Source of the DNA: Ancylobacter lacus
Lineage (GTDB): Bacteria > Pseudomonadota > Alphaproteobacteria > Rhizobiales > Xanthobacteraceae
Direction: 5' to 3'
Length of the DNA: 54,906 bases
Assembly: GCF_018390635.1 (NCBI RefSeq)
Contig: NZ_JAHBGE010000087.1
Coordinates: forward strand, 1-54,906
Shown here: positions 39,393-49,020 of the stretch, one piece after another
Layout of the letters: each line of letters begins with the position of its first letter
Numbering within the stretch: position 1 is the first letter of the stretch
Translations under genes and position numbers: made by a program
The notes under the pieces: model-generated
What the model saw: only the letters and a program-made list of their open reading frames with translations
What the model was told of the DNA's origin: nothing
Databases searched by the model: none

Positions 39393-42134
39393 ATGCAGGT
39401 CGTCATCGTCGAATCGCCGGCCAAGGCGAAGACGATCAACAAATATCTGGGGCCGGGCTACGAGGTGATCGCCTCGTATGGCCACGTGCGCGATCTGCCG
39501 GCCAAGGACGGCTCGGTGGACCCGGAGCAGGATTTCCGCATGCTCTGGGATGTCGACCCCAAGGCGCAGAAGCGCCTCGCCGACATCGCCCGGGCCGTGA
39601 AGGGCGCCGACGCGCTGATCCTCGCCACCGACCCGGATCGGGAAGGCGAAGCCATTTCCTGGCATGTCCTCGAAGTGCTGCGGGAAAAGCGGGCGCTGAA
39701 GGACCAGCCGGTCTCGCGCGTGGTGTTCAACGCCATCACCAAGCAGGCGGTGACCGAGGCGATGAAGAACCCGCGCGTCATCGACGCCGCGCTGGTGGAT
39801 GCCTATCTCGCCCGCCGGGCGCTCGACTATCTCGTGGGCTTCACGCTGTCGCCGGTGCTGTGGCGCAAGCTGCCGGGAGCACGCTCCGCGGGGCGGGTGC
39901 AGTCCGTGGCGCTGCGGCTGGTCTGCGACCGCGAACGCGAGATCGAGACCTTCGTCACGCGGGAATACTGGTCGATCGCCGCCCAGCTCGCCACGCCCCG
40001 CCAGGACGTGTTCGAGGCCCGGCTGGTCGGTGCCGACGGCCAGAAGATCACCCGGCTCGACGTCGGCACGGCGGCGGAGGCCGCGGCCTTCCGCACCGCG
40101 CTGGAGGCGGCGGCGTTCCGGGTGCGCTCGGTCGAGGCAAAACCCGGCCGGCGGCACCCCTACCCCCCCTTCACCACCTCGACACTGCAGCAGGAGGCCA
40201 GCCGCAAGCTGGGCCTTGCCCCGGCGACCACGATGCGGATCGCGCAGAGGCTGTATGAAGGCGTCGATATCGGCGGCGATACCGTTGGCCTGATCACCTA
40301 TATGCGTACCGATGGCGTCGACATGGCGCCGGAAGCGGTCGATGCCGCCCGGGCCGTGATCGGCCGCGACTATGGCGAGCGTTATGTGCCGTCGGCACCG
40401 CGCAAATACACCACCAAGGCGAAGAACGCCCAGGAGGCGCACGAGGCTGTGCGCCCGACCGACCTGTCGCGCCGGCCGAAGGACGTCGCGCGCATTCTGG
40501 AGCCGGACCAGGCAAAGCTCTACGAGCTCATCTGGTTGCGCACCGTCGCCAGCCAGATGGAATCGGCCGAGATCGAACGCACCACGGTCGACATCGAAGC
40601 CGCCGTGGCAGGACGCAACCTCGAGTTGCGCGCCACTGGCTCGGTGGTGAAGTTCGACGGCTTCCTCGTCCTTTACCGCGAAGGGCGTGACGACGCCGCC
40701 GAAGGCGACGATGAGGAAAACCGTCGCCTGCCGGCCATGACCGCGGGCGAGCCGCTGGCCAACCGGGGCATCAAGGCCGAGCAACACTTCACCGAGCCGC
40801 CGCCGCGCTATTCGGAAGCCTCCCTCGTCAAGCGGATGGAAGAGCTCGGCATCGGCCGCCCCTCGACCTATGCCTCGGTCCTCGCCGTGCTGCGCGAGCG
40901 CGAATATGTGCGGCTCGACAAGCGCCGGCTGGTGCCGGAGGACAAGGGACGACTCGTCACCGCCTTCCTGGAAAGCTTCTTCGAGCGCTACGTTGAGTAC
41001 GACTTCACCGCCGGGCTCGAGGAGAAGCTCGACCGCATCTCCGCCGCCGAACTGGACTGGAAGGACGTGCTGCGCGACTTCTGGCGCGATTTCTCCGCCG
41101 CGGTCGGCGAGACGAAGGAACTGCGCGTCTCGGACGTCATCTCCGCCCTCGATGAGATGCTGACCGCCCATATCTTCCCGCCGAAGGAGGATGGCAGCGA
41201 CCCACGGCTGTGCCCCACCTGCGGCAGCGGGCGGCTCTCGCTCAAGGTCGGCAAGTTCGGCGCCTTCATCGGCTGCTCGAACTATCCCGAGTGCAAATAC
41301 ACGCGTCCCCTCGCCGTTCAGCAGGGGGAGAGCGGCGAAGCGGAAACCGGCACGCGCTCGCTGGGTGTCGACCCGGCTTCCGGGCTCGAAGTGACGGTCC
41401 GCGATGGCCGCTTCGGCACCTATCTCCAGCTCGGCGAAGCCAAGGACGGGGAAAAGCCGAAGCGCTCCAGCCTGCCCAAAGGGCTCAGCCCGGCGGCGGT
41501 GGACCTTGAGACCGCGCTGGCCCTGCTGTCGCTGCCGCGTGAGATCGGGCGCAATCCGGAATCGGGCGAACCCATCCTCGCCGGCATCGGACGTTTCGGC
41601 CCCTATGTGCAGAGCGGCAAGACCTACGCCAATCTGGAAGCCGACGACGATGTGCTCGCCATCGGCCTCAACCGCGCCATCGCGCTGATCGCCGACAAGC
41701 AGAACCGTGGCCCCGGCCGGCGCGGCACCCCGGCGGGGCGGGCGCTGGGCGACCACCCCACGCTTGGCGGGCCGATCACGGTGCGGCCCGGCCGTTTCGG
41801 CGCCTATGTCAATCACGGCAAGGTCAATGCGACGCTGCCCAAGGACATGCCGCCGGACGAGGTGACGCTGGAACAGGCGGTCGCGCTCATCGCCGCGAAG
41901 GCGGACGCCGCTCCTGCCCGGCCCGCTCGCGCACCGAGGGCGACGGGCAAGGCTGCTGCATCGAAGGCGCCCGCGGAAACAGTGGCTGCGGCCGAGAAGA
42001 CATCGAGCCCGAAAGCTGCGGCCAAAACCACCGCAAAAAAGCCGCCCGTGGCCAAAACTGCCACGTCTGGGGCGAAATCGGCGAAGAAGCCGGCCACGAA
42101 ACCGGCGACCACGCGCAAATCCGCGGAAGGCTGA
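39393..42134 (+). CDS. topA: DNA topoisomerase I
   Basis: This type IA topoisomerase relaxes negative supercoils. The 913-residue product has the N-terminal Toprim domain (VVIVESPAKAKTINKYLG, DPDREGEAISWHVLE), the catalytic Y303 in GLITYMRTDGVDM, LPGARSAGRVQSVALRLVCD and EASLVKRMEELGIGRPSTYA. One four-cysteine zinc motif (LCPTCGSGRLSLKVG, GCSNYPECKY) follows, then several glycine-rich GRFGTYLQLGE / GRFGPYVQSGK / GRFGAYVNHGK repeats (topoisomerase C-terminal repeats). The Lys/Ala/Thr/Pro-rich tail of about 75 residues resembles histone H1 and is likely a DNA-binding disordered tail. Confidence 0.97.
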   Translation: MQVVIVESPAKAKTINKYLGPGYEVIASYGHVRDLPAKDGSVDPEQDFRMLWDVDPKAQKRLADIARAVKGADALILATDPDREGEAISWHVLEVLREKRALKDQPVSRVVFNAITKQAVTEAMKNPRVIDAALVDAYLARRALDYLVGFTLSPVLWRKLPGARSAGRVQSVALRLVCDREREIETFVTREYWSIAAQLATPRQDVFEARLVGADGQKITRLDVGTAAEAAAFRTALEAAAFRVRSVEAKPGRRHPYPPFTTSTLQQEASRKLGLAPATTMRIAQRLYEGVDIGGDTVGLITYMRTDGVDMAPEAVDAARAVIGRDYGERYVPSAPRKYTTKAKNAQEAHEAVRPTDLSRRPKDVARILEPDQAKLYELIWLRTVASQMESAEIERTTVDIEAAVAGRNLELRATGSVVKFDGFLVLYREGRDDAAEGDDEENRRLPAMTAGEPLANRGIKAEQHFTEPPPRYSEASLVKRMEELGIGRPSTYASVLAVLREREYVRLDKRRLVPEDKGRLVTAFLESFFERYVEYDFTAGLEEKLDRISAAELDWKDVLRDFWRDFSAAVGETKELRVSDVISALDEMLTAHIFPPKEDGSDPRLCPTCGSGRLSLKVGKFGAFIGCSNYPECKYTRPLAVQQGESGEAETGTRSLGVDPASGLEVTVRDGRFGTYLQLGEAKDGEKPKRSSLPKGLSPAAVDLETALALLSLPREIGRNPESGEPILAGIGRFGPYVQSGKTYANLEADDDVLAIGLNRAIALIADKQNRGPGRRGTPAGRALGDHPTLGGPITVRPGRFGAYVNHGKVNATLPKDMPPDEVTLEQAVALIAAKADAAPARPARAPRATGKAAASKAPAETVAAAEKTSSPKAAAKTTAKKPPVAKTATSGAKSAKKPATKPATTRKSAEG

Positions 42135-42224
42135 CCTTCCGAAGGGCTCCCTCGTCCGCCTCAGCCGGTCAGGGCGTGGGGAGGCGCAAAAACGGAAGAC
42201 CGGCGCGCTGCCACGCGCCGGCGC

Positions 42225-43706
42225 TCACTCGATCGCGGCCGCGGCATGAACGCTGGTGCGCAGCGGCCGCTCCTCCATTGCCACCACCGCCAACAGCGCG
42301 CCGGCAAGCGCCAGCGCCGCCGCGGCGAAGACCCAGCGGAAAGCGGCAGCCAGCACGTCCGCGTCGCCGTGGTGGAGCAGAAGCCGCTCGCCGAGCGAGC
42401 CGCCCTCCAGACCGGCACCGCCAATCAGGATCGCGCCAAAGGCGGCGGTCAGCACCGCCCCGCCAAGCGAGCGGAAGAAGTTCATGGCCGCCGTTGCGGT
42501 GCCGATCTGCGGCAGCGGCACCGCGTTCTGGATCGCAACGGTGGAGATCGGCAGAACCGTGCCGAGCCCGATCCCGGCGAAGCCGAGCAGCACGACGAGC
42601 CCAGCAACCGGCACCCTGGTCGAGCCGGCGGCCAGCGCGACCAGCGCCAGCGTGCCGACGGTGAGGCCTACCATAGGGATGCGCTTGTAATGGGTGATAC
42701 GCCCCATCATGCGTCCTGTGCCGGTGGCGCCCACCACCACGCCGGCCATCAGCGGAATCAAAGCCGCACCGGATTGGCTGGCCGACAGATGCAGCACGCC
42801 TTCGAGATAGAGCGGGATCTCGATCGACAGGCCGATCAGCGTTCCCATGGCGAAGGCGGCGGCGACCACACCGGTGCGCACGACCTGATTGCCCAGTACC
42901 GAAAGCGGCAACAGGGGTTCCGCGGCGAAGCGGATGCGCACGCCGAACAGCACCCACAGCGCAGCGGACGCGGCGATCAGCCCGCCCACCTGCAGCGAGA
43001 GCCAATGATACCGCCCGCCGCCCCAGCTCAACGCCAGAAGCAGCGCGACCGTCGCGCCCGCCATCAGCAGCGCGCCGAGCAGGTCCAGCCGGTGCGGATG
43101 ATGATGGGGCGGCAGGCGCCGCAGCGAGCGCTCGCTCATGACGGCGGCGAGAAGGCCGAGCGGCACATTGATCCAGAAGATCAGAGACCAGTGCAGGTGC
43201 TCGGCCATGAAGCCACCCATCACCGGCCCGGCAATGCTGGACGAGATGAAGACGGCGGCGAAATAGCCCTGATAGCGTCCGCGTTCGCGTGGTGCGACCA
43301 TGACGCCGATGATGGTCTGAGCCAGCGAGATGAGGCCGCCACCGCCAACGCCCTGAAGGGCGCGGGCGAGCACGAGGCCGACCATGCTGGACGCCAGCGC
43401 ACAGGCCACCGAACCGACCAGAAACAGGCCGATGCCCGCCAGCAGCACCGGCCGGGGGCCGTAGATATCGGCGAGCTTGCCGGTCAACGGCGTCACGGCG
43501 GTTGCCGTCAGCAGATAGGCCGTCACCACCCAGGGCAGGTTCGCCACGTCGCCAAAGGCAAGGCCAATGGTCGGCAATGCGGTGGAGACGATCGTCTGGT
43601 CCAGCGCGCTGAGGAACATGGCCAGCATGATGCCGATCATGATCGTGCGAATCGCGGCATGGTCCAACGCGGCCGGGGCTTGGTCTTGCGGGGTGCGCGC
43701 ATCCAT
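42225..43706 (-). CDS. MFS drug exporter, EmrB/QacA (DHA2) type
   Basis: This 493-residue transporter has about 14 membrane segments. Diagnostic segments are LSALDQTIVSTALPTIGLAF (motif D1), the motif A loop GKLADIYGPRPVLLAGIG, ARALQGVGGGGLISLAQTII and the motif C-like SIAGPVMGGFMAEHLHWSLI with WSLIFWINVPLG. It exports drugs or other amphiphiles by proton antiport. The ATG at 43706 is divergent from rnr; a palindrome TTCCAT-GA-ATGGAA at 43804-43817 lies about 100 bases upstream and could be an operator. No TetR or MarR gene is adjacent. Confidence 0.93.
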   Translation of the reverse strand: MDARTPQDQAPAALDHAAIRTIMIGIMLAMFLSALDQTIVSTALPTIGLAFGDVANLPWVVTAYLLTATAVTPLTGKLADIYGPRPVLLAGIGLFLVGSVACALASSMVGLVLARALQGVGGGGLISLAQTIIGVMVAPRERGRYQGYFAAVFISSSIAGPVMGGFMAEHLHWSLIFWINVPLGLLAAVMSERSLRRLPPHHHPHRLDLLGALLMAGATVALLLALSWGGGRYHWLSLQVGGLIAASAALWVLFGVRIRFAAEPLLPLSVLGNQVVRTGVVAAAFAMGTLIGLSIEIPLYLEGVLHLSASQSGAALIPLMAGVVVGATGTGRMMGRITHYKRIPMVGLTVGTLALVALAAGSTRVPVAGLVVLLGFAGIGLGTVLPISTVAIQNAVPLPQIGTATAAMNFFRSLGGAVLTAAFGAILIGGAGLEGGSLGERLLLHHGDADVLAAAFRWVFAAAALALAGALLAVVAMEERPLRTSVHAAAAIE

Positions 43707-43926
43707 CGATGGGGTCCGTCACATTGAAGCTATCGCCCCCCGGCGACGGCGGCACCATGCCGCGGTCGCGAGGGAATGCAAGCACAGAGCGATCACTTCT
43801 GGGTTCCATGAATGGAATGATCAAAACCATGAACGAACGCGATGGGTCGCGGTGCGTTCCCCGGTCGACGCGGCGACGAGGGTCGGCTAGCGTCGCAGCC
43901 ATTACGCCAAGGAGACATGTCCGCAC

Positions 43927-46251
43927 GTGCGCAAGCCTTCCAAGCCCAAAGCGCCCCCGAAGCCCCGCATGCCGCGCGGTTTGCCCTCCAAGGAGGAACT
44001 GACCGCCTATGTCGCCGCCCATGGTGGTGATGTCGGCAAGCGGGAGATTTCGCGCGCCTTCGGGCTCGACGGCCAGGAGCGGATCGCACTGAAGGCGATG
44101 CTGCGCGAGCTTGCGGATGAAGGCCTCGTCAGTCGCAGCCGCCGCAAGCTCCATGTGCCCGGCGAACTGCCCGCCGCCGTCCTCGCCGAGGTGACCGAGC
44201 GGGACGAGGATGGCGAGCTGATCGCGGTCCCTGTCGACTGGGACGAGGACGAGCACGGCGCCCCGCCGCGCATATTGGTGAAGCTGGCGCGCAGCAGCCG
44301 CATCGGGGGCCGGCTGCCGGGCCCCGCGCCCACCATCGGCGACCGCGTATTGCTGCGGACGGAAGAGATTGCCGATGCCGAAGGCGAGGTCCGCCATTCC
44401 GGCCGCGTTCTCAAGCTGCTGGAGAAGGCGCGCTCACAGGTTCTCGGCATCTACCGCAAGGGCGGCCGGGAGGGCGGCGGTCGCCTCGTGCCGGTGGACA
44501 AGCGCAACATGGGGCGCGAGCTGGCCATTCCCGACGGGCAGGAGAATGGCGCGGAGGACGGCGATCTCGTCGCGGTCGAAATCCTGCGTCACCACGCCTA
44601 TGGGCTGCCGACCGCCAAGGTCCGCGAGCGGCTCGGCTCGCTGGCAACGGAGAAGGCGCTCAGCCTCATCGCCATCCACGCCCACGGCATTCCCCACGTG
44701 TTCCGCCGCGACGCGCTGGCGGAAGCGGACGCTGCCCGTCCGGTGACGCTGGCGCACCGCGAGGACTGGCGCGACCTTCCTCTCGTGACCATCGACCCGC
44801 CGGATGCCAAGGACCATGACGACGCCGTTCACGCGGTGATCGACGAGGACCCGGCCAATGAGGGCGGCTATGTCGTTACGGTCGCCATTGCGGATGTGGC
44901 GAGCTATGTCCGTCCCGGCAGCGCGCTGGACCGGGAGGCGCTGGTCCGCGGCAACTCGGTGTATTTCCCCGACCGGGTGGTGCCGATGCTGCCCGAGCGC
45001 ATTTCGAACGACCTGTGCTCGCTGCGCCCGCTGGAGGACCGCCCGGCGCTGGCGGTGCGGATGGTGATCGGGCCGAACGGGCGCAAGAGGAGCCACAGCT
45101 TCCACCGGATCATGATGCGTTCCGCCGCGCGGCTCGCCTATGCCCAGGCGCAGGCGGCGATCGACGGCCGGCCCGACGATGTCACCGGCGCCCTGCTGGA
45201 GCCGGTGCTGCGGCCGCTCTATGCCGCCTACGCCCTGGTCAAGAAAGCGCGCGACGCCCGCGAGCCGCTGGAGCTGGATCTGCCCGAACGCAAGGTGCTG
45301 CTGACGCCCGAGGGCACGGTGGACCGTGTCATCGTGCCCGAGCGGCTCGACGCCCACCGGCTGATCGAGGAGTTCATGATCCTCGCCAATGTCGCCGCGG
45401 CGGAGACGCTGGAGGAAAAGCGCACGCCCCTGCTCTACCGCGTGCACGATGCTCCCTCGCTGGAGAAGGTCGCGGCACTCCGCGAGTTCCTCCAGACCAT
45501 GGACATAAAGCTGCCGAAGATCGACACGGTTCGCCCTGCGCATTTCAACGCCATTCTCGCCCGGGTGGTGGACACCGAGATCGCGCCGCTGGTCAATCAG
45601 GTGATCCTGCGGTCGCAGGCGCAGGCGGAGTACGCCCACGAGAATTACGGCCATTTCGGCCTGCACCTGCGCCGCTATGCCCATTTCACCTCACCGATCC
45701 GCCGCTACGCCGACCTCATCGTGCACCGGGCTCTGGTCCGGGCGCTCGAACTGGGGCGCGACGGCCTGCCGGACAGCGCGACGCCGGAGGTGCTGGCCGA
45801 AGTGGCGGCCCGCATCTCGGCCGCCGAGCGACGGGCCATGGCGGCCGAGCGCGAGACGATCGACCGGCTGATCGCCCACCACCTCGCCGAACAGGTCGGC
45901 GCGGTGTTCAAGGGCCGCATCGCCGGTGTCACCAAGGCCGGGCTGTTCGTGGCACTGGACGACACCGGAGCCGACGGATTCATTCCAGCGGCAACGCTGG
46001 GACAGGACTACTACCGCTATGATGAAGCTCGTCACGCCCTGATCGGCGAGCGCTCGGGTGAAGCCCACCAGCTCGGCGACCGGGTCGAAGTCCGTCTGGT
46101 GGAGGCCGCGCCGGTTGCCGGCGCGCTGCGGTTTGAGCTTCTGTCCGAGGGCCACCATATACGCGGCGCGCGCCGCAGCGAACGCGGCCATGGCCGCCAC
46201 GGCGACACTCCTGCGCGCCGCGGGCCGCCACGCCCGGGGAGACGCCGATGA
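43927..46251 (+). CDS. rnr: Ribonuclease R
   Basis: RNase R is the 3'-5' exoribonuclease that degrades structured RNA. The 774-residue product has an N-terminal helix-turn-helix/cold-shock region (LPSKEELTAYVAAHGGDVGK), the RNB catalytic core with VTIDPPDAKDHDDAVHAVID (metal-binding aspartates) and HFTSPIRRYADLIVHRALVR, and a C-terminal S1 domain (AVFKGRIAGVTKAGLFVALD), ending in a basic Arg/Gly tail. It begins with GTG at 43927; AAGGAG at 43909-43914 is 12 bases upstream. An out-of-frame ATG at 43917 lies closer to that site. The stop overlaps the DUF983 start by four bases. Confidence 0.95.
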   Translation: MRKPSKPKAPPKPRMPRGLPSKEELTAYVAAHGGDVGKREISRAFGLDGQERIALKAMLRELADEGLVSRSRRKLHVPGELPAAVLAEVTERDEDGELIAVPVDWDEDEHGAPPRILVKLARSSRIGGRLPGPAPTIGDRVLLRTEEIADAEGEVRHSGRVLKLLEKARSQVLGIYRKGGREGGGRLVPVDKRNMGRELAIPDGQENGAEDGDLVAVEILRHHAYGLPTAKVRERLGSLATEKALSLIAIHAHGIPHVFRRDALAEADAARPVTLAHREDWRDLPLVTIDPPDAKDHDDAVHAVIDEDPANEGGYVVTVAIADVASYVRPGSALDREALVRGNSVYFPDRVVPMLPERISNDLCSLRPLEDRPALAVRMVIGPNGRKRSHSFHRIMMRSAARLAYAQAQAAIDGRPDDVTGALLEPVLRPLYAAYALVKKARDAREPLELDLPERKVLLTPEGTVDRVIVPERLDAHRLIEEFMILANVAAAETLEEKRTPLLYRVHDAPSLEKVAALREFLQTMDIKLPKIDTVRPAHFNAILARVVDTEIAPLVNQVILRSQAQAEYAHENYGHFGLHLRRYAHFTSPIRRYADLIVHRALVRALELGRDGLPDSATPEVLAEVAARISAAERRAMAAERETIDRLIAHHLAEQVGAVFKGRIAGVTKAGLFVALDDTGADGFIPAATLGQDYYRYDEARHALIGERSGEAHQLGDRVEVRLVEAAPVAGALRFELLSEGHHIRGARRSERGHGRHGDTPARRGPPRPGRRR

Positions 46252-46703
46252 ATACGCCACGCCGCAGCCCACCCGCCCCGCCCCGCCCGATGGGTCAATC
46301 CATCGCGCGCGGCTTTCGCCTGCGCTGCCCCGCCTGCGGCGAAGGAGCGATGTTCGGCGGCTACCTCAAGGTGAACGAGCGTTGCCCGGCCTGCGGCGAA
46401 GAGCTGTGGCACCACCGCGCCGACGATGCGCCGCCCTATGCCGTCATCACCGTGGTGGGTCACATCATCGTGCCGCTGGTGCTGGCGGTGGAGATGGCCT
46501 GGCATCCGCCCGAATGGCTGCATCTGGCGATCTGGCTGCCGCTGACCCTTGTGCTCAGCCTGCTGTTGCTACCACCGCTTAAGGGGGCACTGATCGGCTA
46601 TCAATGGGCGGTGCGCATGCACGGCTTCGACCGCAGCAGCGACGAATACGACCCGGTGCCGCCCAGCCGGCGTGCGGTGCAGGCGGACGCGCCGATCGCA
46701 TGA
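46248..46703 (+). CDS. DUF983 family membrane protein
   Basis: This 151-residue protein has two CxxC pairs, in LRCPACGEGAMFGGYLKVNE and RCPACGEELWHHRADDAPPY, that look like a small zinc ribbon. Two transmembrane helices follow (ITVVGHIIVPLVLAVEMAWH and LAIWLPLTLVLSLLLLPPL). This is the DUF983 arrangement. Its function is unknown; a link to metal or haem-copper oxidase assembly has been guessed from other contexts. It overlaps both rnr (ATGA at 46248) and the Nudix gene (ATGA at 46700), so all three are coupled. Confidence 0.92.
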   Translation: MNTPRRSPPAPPRPMGQSIARGFRLRCPACGEGAMFGGYLKVNERCPACGEELWHHRADDAPPYAVITVVGHIIVPLVLAVEMAWHPPEWLHLAIWLPLTLVLSLLLLPPLKGALIGYQWAVRMHGFDRSSDEYDPVPPSRRAVQADAPIA

Positions 46704-47440
46704 GCTCCGCGGACGTTGCCGAGAAACTCGCCGGCATCAAGGCCACCGGCGCTCATGCGAACCGGCGTCCGGTCGATGCCGCAACCCTCATTTTGGTCGA
46801 CCGCAGTGGGCGCAAGCCGCGGATCCTGTTCGGCCGGCGCCACGAGCAGCAGGTATTCCTGCCGGGGAAATACGTGTTTCCCGGCGGCCGGGTCGACCCG
46901 GTGGACCGGCGCATGCCGGTGTTCGGCATGCTGGATGCCGACAGCGAGCGCCGGCTGGCGGCGCGCGTGGTGCGCCCCAGCGCGGCCCGCTCGCGGGCAC
47001 TGGCTCTCGCCGCCATTCGCGAAACCTGCGAGGAAACCGGCCTGCTGCTCGGCACCCGCGATGCCGGCGCTCCCGAGGGCGTGCCGGAGGCGTGGCGACC
47101 CTTCGCAGAGGCCGGGCTCTATCCCGACCTGGAGGCCCTGCGCTTCGTCGCCCGCGCCGTTACCCCCCCGCGCCGCTCCCGCCGCTACGACACGCGCTTT
47201 TTCCTCGCGGAGGCCAGCGCCATCGCCCACCGGCTCGGCGACGTGGTCGGGCCGCAATCGGAGCTGACGGAACTGGTGTGGGCCGGCTTCGACGAAGCGC
47301 GTCGGCTCGACCTTCCGATCATCACCCAAGCGGTGCTTGAGGATGTCGAGGCCCTGTTGTCGGCCGGCCCCTATGCCCGCCCGGTGGTGCCCTTCTACTA
47401 TATGCGGGGGAACCGCTTCCACCGGGACACGCTGGACTGA
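46700..47440 (+). CDS. Nudix hydrolase
   Basis: This 246-residue protein has the Nudix box, with YVFPGGRVDP upstream and AAIRETCEETGLLLG as the REUxEExGU part (around residues 60-115). A long insertion separates the first glycines from the RExxEE, as in NUDT7/NUDT19-like and related CoA or nucleotide pyrophosphatases. The C-terminal part reads RRYDTRFFLAEA and LTELVWAGFDEARR. The substrate is unknown. The ATG at 46700 overlaps the DUF983 stop and fixes the start. Confidence 0.9.
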   Translation: MSSADVAEKLAGIKATGAHANRRPVDAATLILVDRSGRKPRILFGRRHEQQVFLPGKYVFPGGRVDPVDRRMPVFGMLDADSERRLAARVVRPSAARSRALALAAIRETCEETGLLLGTRDAGAPEGVPEAWRPFAEAGLYPDLEALRFVARAVTPPRRSRRYDTRFFLAEASAIAHRLGDVVGPQSELTELVWAGFDEARRLDLPIITQAVLEDVEALLSAGPYARPVVPFYYMRGNRFHRDTLD

Positions 47441-47467
47441 GACAGGCGCGGCCCCTACAAGGCGCGC

Positions 47468-48625
47468 ATGCTTGCCCCTGCTCCCGTCACTGGTTCCCGA
47501 AGCGCCTCCATCGCCGCCGCGATCGGAACCATCGCCGTTGTCGGCGTGGGCCTCGGCCTGACCGTGCCGCTGCTCGCCATCGAGATGGAGTCGCGGGGCG
47601 TACCGCGAACGCTGATCGGGCTCAACACGGCTGTGGCCGGCATCGCCAACATCGTCGTGGCTCCCTTCGTCACCGGAATGGTGCGGCGCCATGGCGTGAG
47701 CACGCTGCTGTTCGGCGCTCTGGCGCTCGCGGCGTTGAGCCTGCTCGCCTTCAAGCTCACCTCCTCCTTCGCCGTCTGGTGTGCCCTGCGCTTCATCGCG
47801 GGCGCGGCGTTCTGCGTGCTGTTCGTCGTGAGCGAGTTCTGGATCAACGCCGCCGCCCCGCCGGAGCGGCGGGGACTGGTCATGGGGATCTACGCCACCG
47901 CCATGTCGCTCGCGGTGGCGGCCGGCCCGGCCATTCTCGGGGTGACGGGGTCGGAAGGCTGGGCGCCCTACATCGCCGGCGCCGTGATCTTCAGCGCCGG
48001 CATGGTGCCGGTGATCATCGGGGCCTCCGGCGCGCCCGAGGTGCATGAAGAGAGCCGGCTCAGCGTCTTCGCCCTGCTGCGGATCGCCCCCAGCGCGAGC
48101 CTTGCCGCCTTCATCTTCGGCGCCGTCGAGACGGGCGAGATGAGCTTCCTCGCCATTTACGGCATCCGGCGCGGGCTCGACGAATCGAGCGCCGCGATGC
48201 TGATGACGATCGCCCTGTTGGGTGGCGTCGTGTTCCAGCTTCCGCTGGGCCTGCTCAGTGACCGGATGAGCCGCCGCAAGCTCCTGCTCGCCTGCGGCAT
48301 CACAGGCTTGGCCGGCGCACTGATTCTGCCCTGGCTCGCCATTGACGGGTGGACGATCCGGGCGGTGCTGTTCGTCTCCATCGGCGTGGTGGCCGGGCTC
48401 TACACCGTGGGCCTTGCCCATCTCGGCGCCCGATTCCACGGAGCGGAGCTGGCGGCGGCCAATTCGGTGTTCGTGATGCTCTATGCCATCGGCCTCACCA
48501 TCGGCCCGCCTCTGGTCGGCATCGGCATGGACACCGTTGATCCCCATGGCTTTGCCCTGACGCTGGCGGCGCTGATGGCGCTGTATGTGGCCGTCGTGGC
48601 CTGGCGGGTGGCGCGCGTTCCTTGA
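47468..48625 (+). CDS. MFS transporter, YcaD-like
   Basis: This 385-residue membrane protein has about 12 transmembrane segments. The order is typical of the YcaD/UMF group: GVGLGLTVPLLAIEMESRGV, GIANIVVAPFVTGMVRRHGV, SEFWINAAAPPERRGLVMGI and LLSDRMSRRKLLLACGITGL (motif A-like in the second half). The substrate is unknown. It begins 27 bases after the Nudix gene. Its stop codon lies inside the TTGACA that may serve as the rpmG -35 element. Confidence 0.87.
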   Translation: MLAPAPVTGSRSASIAAAIGTIAVVGVGLGLTVPLLAIEMESRGVPRTLIGLNTAVAGIANIVVAPFVTGMVRRHGVSTLLFGALALAALSLLAFKLTSSFAVWCALRFIAGAAFCVLFVVSEFWINAAAPPERRGLVMGIYATAMSLAVAAGPAILGVTGSEGWAPYIAGAVIFSAGMVPVIIGASGAPEVHEESRLSVFALLRIAPSASLAAFIFGAVETGEMSFLAIYGIRRGLDESSAAMLMTIALLGGVVFQLPLGLLSDRMSRRKLLLACGITGLAGALILPWLAIDGWTIRAVLFVSIGVVAGLYTVGLAHLGARFHGAELAAANSVFVMLYAIGLTIGPPLVGIGMDTVDPHGFALTLAALMALYVAVVAWRVARVP

Positions 48626-48650
48626 CATTCGTCCCGCGATCTACGATACG
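48622..48650 (+). promoter_or_regulatory. Candidate rpmG promoter
   Basis: A perfect TTGACA at 48622-48627 overlaps the stop of the MFS gene; a 17-base spacer leads to GATACG at 48645-48650. The rpmG start is 88 bases further on. A second AT-rich CATATAGG at 48689-48696 could be an alternative -10. Confidence 0.4.
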
Positions 48651-48737
48651 AACGCCAACGAGCGGCCGTGTGGTCGCGCGATCCGTTTCATATAGGCGCG
48701 GCCGGAATCGTCCCCGCCACCCACAAGGAGACCGGCC

Positions 48738-48905
48738 ATGGCCAAGGCGGCGACCATCAAGATCCGGCTCGTGTCGAGCGCCGACACCGGCTTTTTCTAC
48801 GTGACCAAGAAGAATTCGCGCACGATGACCGACAAGCTGGTCGTGAAGAAGTACGACCCCGTCGCGAAGAAGCATGTCGAATTCCGCGAAGGCAAGATCA
48901 AGTGA
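48738..48905 (+). CDS. rpmG: 50S ribosomal protein L33
   Basis: This 55-residue L33 begins [20 protein letters not shown] and continues [20 protein letters not shown], then [10 protein letters not shown]. It is the cysteine-free form; the CxxC zinc ligands of other L33 versions are absent. That is usual in Alphaproteobacteria and lets the ribosome dispense with zinc here. AAGGAG lies upstream at 48724-48729. It is followed 28 bases later by a strong intrinsic terminator. Confidence 0.97.
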   Translation: MAKAATIKIRLVSSADTGFFYVTKKNSRTMTDKLVVKKYDPVAKKHVEFREGKIK

Positions 48906-48932
48906 TCTGAACCAACCGGGTTCGGTAGCGAC

Positions 48933-48958
48933 AAAAGGCGCCATAAGGCGCCTTTTTT
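48933..48958 (+). terminator. Intrinsic terminator of rpmG
   Basis: AAGGCGCC at 48935-48942 pairs with GGCGCCTT at 48947-48954 around an ATAA loop. Two more A-T pairs extend the stem and six T's run from 48953. This is the clearest rho-independent terminator in the window. Confidence 0.93.
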
Positions 48959-49020
48959 GTTGTGAACGCTGAGTGCGGCCAGCGGCAAGTCGTCGCCAAG
49001 GGGATACCTCCCCCCCGGAT

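Noticed and set aside
39378..41816. Minus-strand open frame of 812 codons opposite topA
   Set aside because: Shadow of topA; no domain and no ribosome-binding site.
48668..48910. Plus-strand 80-codon frame over rpmG
   Set aside because: The true gene is L33 in another frame starting at 48738; this one is its shadow.
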